Assembly (NCBI GenBank): GCA_947172415.1
Contig: OX359189.1
Span: forward strand, 7,702,501-7,766,500
DNA: 64,000 bases
From: Chondrosia reniformis
Taxonomy: Eukaryota; Porifera; Demospongiae; Chondrillida; Chondrillidae
Direction of reading: 5' to 3'
In this document: positions 1-9,493 of the stretch, one piece after another
How positions within the stretch are numbered: the first letter of the stretch is position 1
How the letters are laid out: each line of letters opens with the position of its first letter
Position numbers and translations under genes: made by a program
The notes under the pieces: model-generated
What the model was told of the DNA's origin: nothing
What the model saw: only the letters and a program-made list of their open reading frames with translations
Databases searched by the model: none

Positions 1-1285
1 GGTTTGCCAGTTTCTGGTTAAAAGGAGCAAAAAATTGCTTAAGGAGGCGTACTGTTTTGTCAGCCACGTAAGAATACTCGTTATTATCTTTGTGAAGAAA
101 AGAAACAGAATTTGCCCTGCTACTGGCCATGGCTTGAAGGCTGGCAAGTTTCTGAGGTGTTAAAGGAGACATGTCTAAAAAGGAAAACATTTTGTGTACA
201 AGGGGAATTGGAGACTCCAATAATTCTTTGTTTGTAAACACAAAAAACTGTTCTGGAGGAAAGTACTTCATCCAAAATGAAAGTGACAAAAAGGGGACAC
301 TAAACTCCATAGAAAATATCCCACATTCTCGTCTCCGTAGCCATTTTTGGCGAAATTGCGTAAGAAGACACATCGTATCATTTCCATAGTAGGATATACA
401 ACCATTATAAGCTCTGATGTTGTCTTCGACCACGATATGAAGCCTTTCCATTTCAGTCTCGACATCTTTTTCAGAATTATATACTTTGCATTTACTTCTT
501 TGGTAGTAAAACTGTGACCGTACAACGTCAATAGGGTCTCGTACAACAACTATAAATTTAGTGTTTGGAAGCAGCTCTCTATACAACCTAGGTAGTCCAT
601 CAATTGGGGTCTTGTTTGAAGCAATCCCATAAGGTCTTAAAAACATGGTTGTCGGTGTACCATCTCCTGTTATTGCCTCGCTTGGCTCGTCACGAATCTT
701 TGTTACAGCTTTATCGAAGTGATTTAAGTAGTTTGTGATATTTTGAATAGGAGGAAATATATATTTGTAACTACCTATGTTTACTTCTTTACCTCTTGGA
801 AAAGCGAAATCTTGATGCGTTGACAAAATCTTCCATACCTTTGAAGAACCACACTTTGGTATTCCGAGAAGTATAAAGTATGGCAAGCAGTTTAATAGAG
901 TTGAATTTGTCCATGGACCTCTTATTCCATACCAGCAGGGATTTTTAAACGTCGGAAGGAATTTATTTGGAATTACTTGCCTCAAAGTTTCTAACAGATT
1001 GTTTAGGTTTTCTAACTGCTCTGTAGTTGTAGCAAAGGGGTTTGGTGTTGCACTAGCCATAGCCTTGTAGGAATCCAATTTCTCTCCGGCGTTAACGGTA
1101 GCAATTTCAGACTGTTCTGAAACTAGAGGTACTAGATTAACCTTCTGATTGAATAGTAAAAGTTTTCTTGAAACGAAATTCTGATTCACGAAAGACCAAC
1201 TGCAAAATAAGAAAATAGCAGCAAGGGAGACAATAAATGTGCGAGTAGCACGCCTACGACTCTGCCAACAAGTGAATTTCGTCAT
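1..1285 (-). CDS. Golgi-type carbohydrate sulfotransferase, partial (3' end beyond window)
   Basis: The reading frame runs from an ATG at 1285 to the left edge without a stop, giving at least 428 residues in one exon. The start MTKFTCWQSRRRATR is followed by a hydrophobic signal-anchor (about residues 16-30), as in type II Golgi enzymes. A 5'-phosphosulfate loop (LLGIPKCGSSKVWKIL) lies about 145 residues in, and the 3'-phosphate motif (FIVVVRDPIDVVRSQF) about 245 residues in. These are the two PAPS-binding signatures of the sulfotransferase fold. The spacing and the large stem resemble CHST15/GalNAc4S-6ST-like and related animal enzymes. The expected role is transfer of sulfate from PAPS to glycans in the Golgi; the acceptor sugar cannot be read from sequence. 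The C-terminus is missing because of the window edge. Confidence 0.85.
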   Translation of the reverse strand, partial: MTKFTCWQSRRRATRTFIVSLAAIFLFCSWSFVNQNFVSRKLLLFNQKVNLVPLVSEQSEIATVNAGEKLDSYKAMASATPNPFATTTEQLENLNNLLETLRQVIPNKFLPTFKNPCWYGIRGPWTNSTLLNCLPYFILLGIPKCGSSKVWKILSTHQDFAFPRGKEVNIGSYKYIFPPIQNITNYLNHFDKAVTKIRDEPSEAITGDGTPTTMFLRPYGIASNKTPIDGLPRLYRELLPNTKFIVVVRDPIDVVRSQFYYQRSKCKVYNSEKDVETEMERLHIVVEDNIRAYNGCISYYGNDTMCLLTQFRQKWLRRRECGIFSMEFSVPFLSLSFWMKYFPPEQFFVFTNKELLESPIPLVHKMFSFLDMSPLTPQKLASLQAMASSRANSVSFLHKDNNEYSYVADKTVRLLKQFFAPFNQKLAN

Positions 1286-1469
1286 TACAAGAGCTAGGTA
1301 TAATATTGAATGAAGTATTTCTTTGTCTCTTTGTCAATTGAACACCTATATGTAAGCCCCGCCAGTAGAAAATAGAAGCCAGTAGTAGCCAATAGAAAAT
1401 AGCCAGTAGAACCCTTATATTGTTTTCATTTGCCGATTACGTTGTACGGCTTCATGTTACGGAAAGATA

Positions 1470-1822
1470 TATTATTTTTATTATTATTATTATTATTATT
1501 TAACGTGCCACATGCATAGCACTAGGACAGACTGTCCTATGAGGCACACACCAATACATCATGACAAATAAATCAGTTCAACAAAACATCAAGTCATCAA
1601 TCAAAAAGGTCAACTAAATCTAGCAGTCCACATCTTCAAAATAATCTTAAGGATTGAGTGATGCTTGCATCCTTGATCCAGAATGGCAAATAGTTTATCA
1701 TCATCAGTCATCAAATCAAACCCCAGTGCTACCCGTGACAAAGACTGAAAAAGGTCCACCCGCTCATCCTTCCATCTCTCGCACTCCAGCAGCCAATGTT
1801 GTACATCTTCCACCTTCCCCAA
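1470..1822 (-). mobile_element. 3' end of a non-LTR retrotransposon, 5'-truncated
   Basis: On the minus strand a 70-residue frame (1822-1610) contains VEDVQHWLLECERW followed by a short tail, resembling the C-terminal Cys/His region of LINE reverse transcriptases. It is followed by about 130 bases of untranslated sequence ending in an (AAT)n tract at 1470-1500. A decayed coding tail, a short UTR and a simple-repeat tail is the usual form of a 5'-truncated LINE insertion. Function is lost. Confidence 0.55.
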
Positions 1823-1824
1823 AT

Positions 1825-1956
1825 CACATATATATATATATAATACGGGTTCATGCGCAACTATTATAACACTTATTTTATACGTCGATATATGTATAAT
1901 ACGAGTTCATACGTAACTATTGTTACACTTAATTTATACGTCAATACATCGTTTTT
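1825..1956. repeat. Two-copy tandem repeat, about 56 bp
   Basis: Two adjacent imperfect copies of a unit starting tataatacgRgttcatRcg and ending in tttatacgtc occupy this stretch, next to a TA run. No coding potential is seen. Confidence 0.6.
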
Positions 1957-3012
1957 GCAAATGGCGGCGTTCAGGAAGCTTTAGTTAACGAAGCTTTTCC
2001 ATCGTTATTTATAAAGTTCAGGACACTTAAGCGTCCTCAATCGTTAGTATTACGAATATATATAATAAATCCCAACGATGCAGCCAGTTAATTCGGGGGG
2101 CGGCAGCCCCACGAGTTTTTAAACTCGAAATACTTGTTTAGTTATTATCATGGCACTTACGAAAGTAGGGTGCGGGGCCATGCACCGAGTGGATGGGTGA
2201 CTATGCATGGTCTGAAATGTATGCTCACACACACCAAAAGTAGACTTATATGGTGGGATGTATGCACCAAAAGGCAATGGTGAGTGTTGCACACCAGTAA
2301 TTAGTGTGCTGACAGAGACACCATGCACTTTTGGTGTGTTAAACACACTGCTTTTTTAACAGTGTGCATGATGTTTTGATTTCCAAATGTGCTATTCAAT
2401 TTTGCAACACATGCCATCCCTACTTCTAACTTCGAATTCATTTTTTAATGTTTTTATTTTACTTTTATTTTAATGACAAAATGCACTCGTGTGCCTATAT
2501 GTATATAGTAAAAATGAGCACATATATAATATGTGAATGCAAAAACGTATACCACAGGATCAATAAGTTTCATGCAATTGGGAGCAATAAACAGATTCTT
2601 ATAATCTTTGTCTGGATCCTGTATATATGAATGTGTATTATATGAATTAATACACATTCATATATACATTAATACATGAAAAAATTAAAAAAACTGTATA
2701 TACATGTAAACCAAAAACAAAATACCAGACATATCTGTGAAAGTAATATAACAGAGCTAGAACCTTAGTGTTCTAGTATGTATAATGCTATTTATCAAAG
2801 TTAAAGATGTACTATATGTACAGTGCACGTGTAAATGTGTTAGGGTATCTTAGTACGAAATTGAACGTATAATATATTAAAAACTATTATTATATATATA
2901 GAACACTGAATTTTAATATAATAGTATAATTGATAATAAATTAATACTGTTAATTGTTAAAGAAATATGAAACAATAATTCAATTAATACGGCAGTGCCT
3001 CTAAACACTGCT
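1957..3012. other. Intergenic, AT-rich, no gene recognised
   Basis: Contains a short G/C-rich patch near 2090-2115 and short scattered repeats of cacaccaaaag and its complement (2220-2350). The rest is AT-rich with many TATA runs. No supported gene is seen. Confidence 0.5.
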
Positions 3013-3415
3013 CTAAATAGGAAGCCAGACAAATACATTGTCCATCAGGGATGAGGTCCCCAGAACTGCTGCAACATTGCCTCGCTGAATGGCAACTGCC
3101 GTGCCCTGCAGCAGGAACTGAAGGGAGCGTGGCTCCCCAGTCACCGCTCTGACCCGGTGCCCCAGCTCCCTGACAAAGGTCATGTCCTCCGGCCCAAAGA
3201 CCCCTGAAGTTTCAACAGCCACTGGGACAAAGTGATGGGTGGAGTTGAGGTGTGCATACTTCAGGGTCTTTGACCGCTCAGCTTGGCTAGCCACCAAAGC
3301 TGCTTCCCTTGCTGCAAGAGCCACATGTGATGGAGCAAAGGTGTCAGGACACGTGGCATCCCAAACCAACTGGCCACTTTTCCAGGGCGTAACAGAAATC
3401 CCATTCCTATTATTA
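3013..3415 (-). pseudogene. C-terminal remnant of a retroelement reverse-transcriptase polyprotein
   Basis: An open frame of about 134 codons has no in-frame start of its own at the left of the homology; the recognisable sequence begins with TPWKSGQLVWDATCPD and ends near AIQRGNVAAVLGTS. This pattern (WD.TC.DT.APSH, a helix-rich middle, then QRGN..VLG) is one I recognise from the extreme C-terminus of reverse-transcriptase ORFs abundant in sponge and cnidarian genomes. No upstream RT domain is present, so this is a 5'-truncated fragment. Its base composition (about half GC) stands out from the AT-rich surroundings, consistent with a comparatively recent insertion. Confidence 0.6.
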
Positions 3416-4295
3416 TTGAGATTCTATTTAACATTGTATTTATAAGGTCTTTAAAAGATAAAAGTTGTATATATCAAGATTCTTAATTGCAATTGTTTAT
3501 ACATAAACATAAAGACTATGTTTGTATATATTAATCTATATGCTGATACATAATATTGTATGGAGATTATTATAACTTTATTGAAACTATATAATATAAT
3601 TTGTACCCAATTCACTTTATTAATACGATGTTTATCAATTATAAATTATTTTTTATGAAAGGTCTATGTTTTTGTAGTAAAGCTATACATTGATCTCATT
3701 GACATTACATTATACTGTTTCAAGTTCCTGCATGGTAAAGTATATATATTATTTGGTAGGATAAAAAGTTTATTATATGTAATTGTATAAGAAGATTCAA
3801 AATTGCAAGTGACTCATTGAAAAGACTATATGTCAGCCCAGGATAATTTTAGGGTATTTAACATTAATATTGTATATTTACTGTAACAATGATGTATATA
3901 TATATATATAATATATAGTAAGCTATATACTAAAGCAAGAAAAGTTGAGTGCTGTCTATAGTCTTATAATTAAATAATGCATGTCATATGCTTTGCCAAA
4001 TGCATACGTATATATGCAAATTAATATACATGTAACAAATTAACCACTATATATATATATTGAAAGCTTTAAGCTGCAGAGCTATAACGTGCATAGTTTA
4101 TATGTGTGTTGTCCATAATTAAGTCAACAGTTATATGTAAAGCTTTGTCTCTATACATGCAAGTAAAATTTAATAATTATATAAGGTTTAAGACATCATG
4201 GAGTGTTTTAGTTATATATCATCATGTTTGTATAACACATCCAAAGTCTTATATATATATATAGATGTTATTTTCTTTAGTGTTTCATAGCCCCT
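3416..4295. other. Upstream region of the receptor gene, AT-rich
   Basis: Very AT-rich with repeated TATATA stretches. A TATATATATA run at about 4253-4262 lies 35 bases upstream of the first coding exon of the following receptor. No other gene is seen. Confidence 0.4.
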
Positions 4296-7200
4296 ATGAT
4301 TGGATTCTTCCTACTTACACTGGTTCTTTCCTCAAAGGGTAGGTTGTGGCAGCTGATTATATAATGTACATAACGCTAATTGTCACATTACAACTGTAGT
4401 TTTAATTGCTTCTTTCAGGATTTCCCTCTAATACATGATGTACATTTGTATATTAGCATAATCATTTGTCAGTTCTTGCCTGATTGTTATAAACTTCCAC
4501 ATTTCATTGTTTTGTAATTGTTCTCTGTTAGTTCAACTCTCCCAGTTAAACTCTACTGATGTATGTATTGGTGACAGTTACTGGATAAACTGCACACATC
4601 CACCATTTAATCCTGATGTTTACTTACCAGTTGGGTGGCTAAGGAATGGAGAACAGTTTAGAACAAATGGAATTGACAAAGAGAATCCCAATACTACTCT
4701 TACTAGATTAAGAATTCACATTGGGAGAAGAGAAGTGCTTCAGTCACCAACAAATTACACCTGTTACATTACAAGCAGAAGCAACTATAGAAGGGAATTC
4801 AGTAACACCATTCTAATAGAACCGCTTGCACTAAGTGAGTCTTGTATATATGCATGACATAATTTATTGTATATTGAATGCAGTAATCTGGGTCCACCGT
4901 AAATTATATAGCTCAAGGTAAATTAAGGGGATTTACTCAATATAAATAATGCAATCTATATATTCATGTACATGCAGAGTGAGTTTTATTATCGCTTTCG
5001 CTTCTACAGAGGAATACAGCTCAGAAAATTGAGAGTATTTTCGCGTCATACCATGTGTCATTTATATAACAAAATAAAATATTTAATCAATGGCCTTGGT
5101 TCAATTGCAATATCTTTAAAAGTTATAAAGGAGAGTTGTATATACTGAGGAAAATAATTGCATATTATGATGCAGCCAAGTGCTGTTTGAATAATACACA
5201 ATATAAGGACATTCTATACTTATAGCATTGGGCTCAATTAAATAGTCTATATACTAACTATATATATATAATAAGAATGTAATTCACAGGCGCATAGATC
5301 AGATAATACATATATAATGTGAAACATGCATGAATACAGCATATGAATATCTATGACTAATAATTTTTTAATTTAAAAGTAAAATAACTTGAATACGTAT
5401 AATATGGTATAGATTTGAATGGGGAATTGAAAGTACAAATGCAAGTCAAAGCAAAACATTTAGATCTAAACTGGAGTTATGATGAACCTTCTTGCTACAA
5501 AGATGTCTTCTTCAACATTACTCTTTGGCTCCTTGCCAATGGAACACCTGATCCATCTCAGTGTACATCATATACAACTACTAACATGACCATCACAGTA
5601 GAGTCATTAACACCAAGTACAAGTTACATCTTTATGATCAGGGCACAGAGCGTACAGTATCCAGATATTATCAGTGATACAGTGAAAGTGAATGCGACAA
5701 CAATAAGTAAATTCATTAAATGCACCGTTTACTTTTAATATTATATATACTGTTGGAGTCATAATATATTTTATTATAGTCATGCATGTTCCTTTACAGA
5801 AATACCTACACTTTCAGTCTCCCATAATCTAATCTGTTATGACAGACAAGTCCAACTCTCCTGTCACCATCATGATATAACTGATACTACATCAAGTGGA
5901 CCCATCTTCAATCAGACCAGTCCTGTAGTGTGGATGAAGGATGGAGAGAGGATTGATCTACCTGATACATACCATATGATATCAGCCTCTGACAATACCA
6001 AGACAATTTTGAGTATCACAACACAAAAATGTCCTTTTGAATTCCTCAATGGAGAGGCTAACTACTCTTGTGCTGTTGTATATGCCGACGGTAGTATGGA
6101 GGAGAGCGAACCTGTACATATTATTCCATGTACAGGTAATATATTAATTTTCCTGAGTCTATATGTATTAGTTATACCACGGCGTTGAGGTGTATATGGA
6201 TTTTAGACCCACGAGTCACAAGGACGCATATTGTCCGAGAGCAAGTGAGTCTAAAATCCATATACACCGAAGCGCCTTAATTGGTATGAGTGCATGATAT
6301 ATACTCTATCACCGGGGGTTATTGCTGTTTTGGCAGACTTTAAATTTCAATCGAATTCATGCAGGATGGCTCAGCTAGCATCTGGTTGTTTTTGCTTGTA
6401 CATGTACACAGAAGACTAAGTAAGCTTGGTGTTGTGCTTACTTCAGCTTATATAGCTTCTTATTGCTGTTATATCCCAGAATAGGCTTCAGTTATATAAG
6501 AAATTTAACCACATGCAGTTGCCCCGGCAACAAAGTATATATATCCATGCAGTACATTAATGATTATATAATATCATATATACCTGTTTGCAGTCACCCA
6601 CTCAGATCTCAGACTCTCAGATCTAGACCAAGGCAATATTTTCATAAATCGTTCCTATACAAGTGTATCTTTGATGTGGTATCACAATGGTGATTGTTTA
6701 GAAAACTGTACCTTTATGCTTGAAATAATGTGGCAAGAAAGCAAAGATGGATCTGTATTGAGGAATACAACCACTACTGAAGCCTCCTACACTATTGAAG
6801 ATCTAACTCCAAGTGCCACTTATGACATTCATATATTATATATAGTTATATGCAAGGGGGAACTAGTTTTGCCTCTCAGGAGCTCTCATTTTAGAATAAC
6901 CACAACTGGTGAGTCATATACTTATATATGTACAGTAAATGCAGCAAGCACACATGAATTATCTTTCCTGGATGAATATTATAATATGTATATAATTAAT
7001 GTGCATATATGAGGCTAAAGAAACATAGGGATGTATATAGTATAGACTCAAAACATGTTTTCTATGTATATTTATGCAGACAAATTGCAAGTAAAATATT
7101 ATAGAAAATAATTAATTAACTATATGAGTATTATATATGTAAAGTCAGCCTTTTATTTGAATTCCTTATGCACTGGACCAAATTACACGTGTATATACGT

Positions 7201-8060
7201 ATATGGAACAAGCAATACATGAGCTAAGGACTCACATGAGATCAACAAGATGACAAAGATTCCCATGCAGGGACACTGATGAAAGGTGGAATTACCAAAA
7301 ACAGCTATCTGCAATGGCCTAGTAGAGAAGAAGAGAAGAAGTTGGAGAAAACTCTTATACGTATATCCTCATCCAAAGCTCTAAATAGGTTTAGTTCCCT
7401 ATAGGCCTTTAATCTGTACATGCATGCGTCTAAATAAAAATGGTGTATTCGTGGTAATTAATTTAATATGTAACTTGTATTAGGCGACAATAGTGAGCCA
7501 AATCACCATTTGATGATCTTTTGGATAGTTACAGTACTGCTGATAGTAGTGATTATAATCATAACAATTGGATGGATCTTGACTGTCCTAAAGCATGCCA
7601 ATAAATGTATTCATAAGAAGCCACTAGCAAATGGTTTGTTATTTATATAATACATACCATATATATTACTATATATATAATTCCAAAGTATAGCATAATG
7701 CATGCAGAACGTGTATATACAGTACATCATATATGTGTGAAATGATTATTTGTGGCTTTCATATATATTATATATGGTAATAGGGCCTGGGTTAGTTGAA
7801 CCTCAGCAACACAAATTATCATCAGATTAAACATTTCGACCTGGAGGTCTTCTTCAGCAATGAAGTTTTACTACTAATACATGTGTGTACATATAATATG
7901 TATGTGTTTAATATATACATATTCTTTCATGAGTATATGTCAAAGTACGTTTATGTTGACAAATTTGCCCATTATATATGTCTTTGTAGAAATTGATTTA
8001 GCTGTTGATATGAAAGAAAATCCAGCTTACACTCCAATTGAGTTCAAATCAAGGAATTAA
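4296..8060 (+). CDS. Ig-FN3-Ig-FN3 single-pass receptor with NPxY tail (receptor A)
   Basis: Seven exons joined by phase-1 introns: 4296-4338, 4532-4834, 5413-5706, 5800-6135, 6594-6908, 7484-7633, 7990-8060, giving 503 residues. Exon 1 is a signal peptide (MIGFFLLTLVLSSK). Ig1 (about 15-115) shows YWINC, VGWLRN and NYTCYI. FN3-1 (116-213) has SLTPSTSYIFMI. Ig2 (214-325) has VQLSCHHH, VVWMKD and NYSCAVVY. FN3-2 (326-430) has DLTPSATYDIHI. The membrane helix is about 439-465 and the cytoplasmic tail is short. The tail holds ENPAY (Tyr494), an NPxY motif of the kind bound by PTB domains or endocytic adaptors. One domain per phase-1 exon is typical of animal Ig/FN3 receptors. The gene lies tail-to-tail with a near-identical inverted paralogue at 9494-12860. 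Intron 4 contains a hairpin element. The ligand is unknown. Confidence 0.85.
6174..6287. mobile_element. Hairpin MITE-like element in intron 4 of receptor A
   Basis: Inverted arms (left core gtgtatatggattttagac, right core gtctaaaatccatatacac) of about 35-40 bp flank a loop of about 40 bp. The matching intron of the inverted paralogue is only about 72 bp and lacks it, so it was inserted in this copy or lost in the other. Confidence 0.7.
7228..7415 (+). repeat. Dispersed repeat family H, decayed copy
   Basis: It matches the family with fuller copies at 30580 and 37130: gggacactgatgaaaggtgg, then a tract of gaagaagagaagaag, then cctcatccaaagctct and aggtttagttccctatagg. The ribozyme-like core is degraded here (AAAAC in place of GAAAC). 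Confidence 0.7.
7788..7875 (-). repeat. GAAGAAGACC..GGTCGAAATG repeat (family P copy)
   Basis: On the minus strand it reads ttgctgaagaagacctccag followed by gtcgaaatgtttaatctg, a small hairpin motif also found near 24460-24610, 35222-35264, 44080 and 58552. It lies in the last intron of receptor A. Confidence 0.5.
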
Positions 8061-8397
8061 GACTAAGGATATAATTAAAATACTATATACATGCAATTGA
8101 CAATTAACAATATGAGTTTGCAATAATATTATTATTATTAATGTATATATATGATCTAGAAATGATATCAATATCATGCATGCAGTACCAGTTGAAATTG
8201 AAGTTTGATGCCCCATCATAACACTAGCTGGTATGTATATATACATTTTGCAAAGTATACGTATATATGAGATCAGTGGATGCATAGCTATTCTCTTAGA
8301 TCAACTGTGAGTAGTCTTTACCTGTCATGTGAATAATGTAATATATACACCATGCATTTTTCTACATGCCTACTCACTGATAGTAATAAATTAAAAA

Positions 8398-8500
8398 GCC
8401 TATAGGGAAATAAACCTGGTGAGAGCTTTACATGGATGAGGATACAGGATTCTTCTTTTTCTTCTTTTCCCCACTGGGCCAGACAGCTGTTTTCTATATA
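8398..8500 (-). repeat. Dispersed repeat family H, partial copy
   Basis: Inverted orientation: cctatagggaaataaacctg, then gatgaggatacaggattctt, then ccactgggccagacagctgt. It lacks the upstream half that carries the CTGATGA core. Confidence 0.7.
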
Positions 8501-8574
8501 GGTTGGGTTTTTGTATATATACTGCTAATATTCTATACTTATAGTACATGAATGTACTAGCCTCTTTCCTATAT

Positions 8575-9010
8575 ATAAAGCTGGTCTCCTCTGGTCTCCA
8601 TTTGGTCTCTGCTGTTCTCCACGCATTGGTGTCCGTTGGTCTCCGCTGGTCTCCATTAGTCTCTGCTGGTCTCCATTAGTCTCTGCTGGTCTCCATTAGT
8701 CTCTGCTGGTCTCCATTAGTCGCTGGTCTCCATTAGTCTCCGCTGGTCTCCATTAGTCTCTGCTGGTCTCCATTGGTCTCCGCTGGTCTCCATTAGTCTC
8801 CGCTGGTCTCCATTAGTCTCTGCTGGTCTCCATTGGTCTCCGCTGGTCTCCATTGGTCTCCGCTGGTCTCCATTGGTCTCCGCTGGTCTCCATTAGTCTC
8901 TGCTGGTCTCCATTAGTCTCTGCTGGTCTCCATTGGTCTCCGCTGGTCTCCATTAGTCTCTTCTATATTCTCCACTGATCTCTACTGTTCTCCATTGGTC
9001 TCCGCTCTCT
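8575..9010. repeat. 20-bp minisatellite (ctggtctccattagtctctg)n
   Basis: About twenty copies of a 20-bp unit, each half a variant of gGTCTCc. Alternation of tta/ttg and tct/tcc between units shows higher-order variation. It lies at the centre of the inverted receptor pair. There is no spacer diversity, so it is not a CRISPR array. Confidence 0.95.
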
Positions 9011-9493
9011 ATAAAGCTTGCATGTGTTCAATGAGTTTTGAAATTTTGATGAATACCCATGCTTATATATATATAATATTTGTCCTATCTCTCACCATAC
9101 TTTGAGTTCGTATGCATATTATATGCATACAATTTTCGCAGGACATATATTTTGTGAATGTCCTATGATGAGGATTTTCACGATTTATTTTCATAGTCCC
9201 GTGTTATCAACACCTACAGTTGGAGAAATCAGACTTTTACCAAATTAAACGATCTGCCTCACTAGCTATACTGGCGCTTGGAGGAGCACTGCTGATGGGC
9301 TCTAGATATGCCTTAATTTTATATATCAAAACCTCTACAGTCTTAGATTGTCTTTGCGGGTATTCTACATCACACGAGATGGGGGCTGGGAATTTTCACA
9401 AACCTGTGCTGATTCATGAAAATCGCGAAATTTACGTCCCACGAAAATTTATTATGCATGGTCAATATGAATGCATGGGTATATAGTACATAG
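9011..9493. other. Spacer between the two convergent receptor genes
   Basis: AT-rich, with a short repeat-like patch carrying cacgaaaatttat-type sequence at 9420-9460 and ttttcgcaggac at 9133. These look like a decayed small element. An 88-codon open frame (9220-9486) has no recognisable homology. Confidence 0.35.

Noticed and set aside
4966..5148. 60-codon open frame in receptor A intron 2 as an extra exon
   Set aside because: No domain resemblance, and the paralogue's intron interrupts the same place with a SINE.
8575..9010. CRISPR-like regular repeat array
   Set aside because: Repeats are contiguous with no unique spacers, and the genome is clearly animal with spliced genes.
9220..9486. 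88-codon open frame between the convergent receptors
   Set aside because: No domain, no splice logic; the sequence includes small repeat-like patches.
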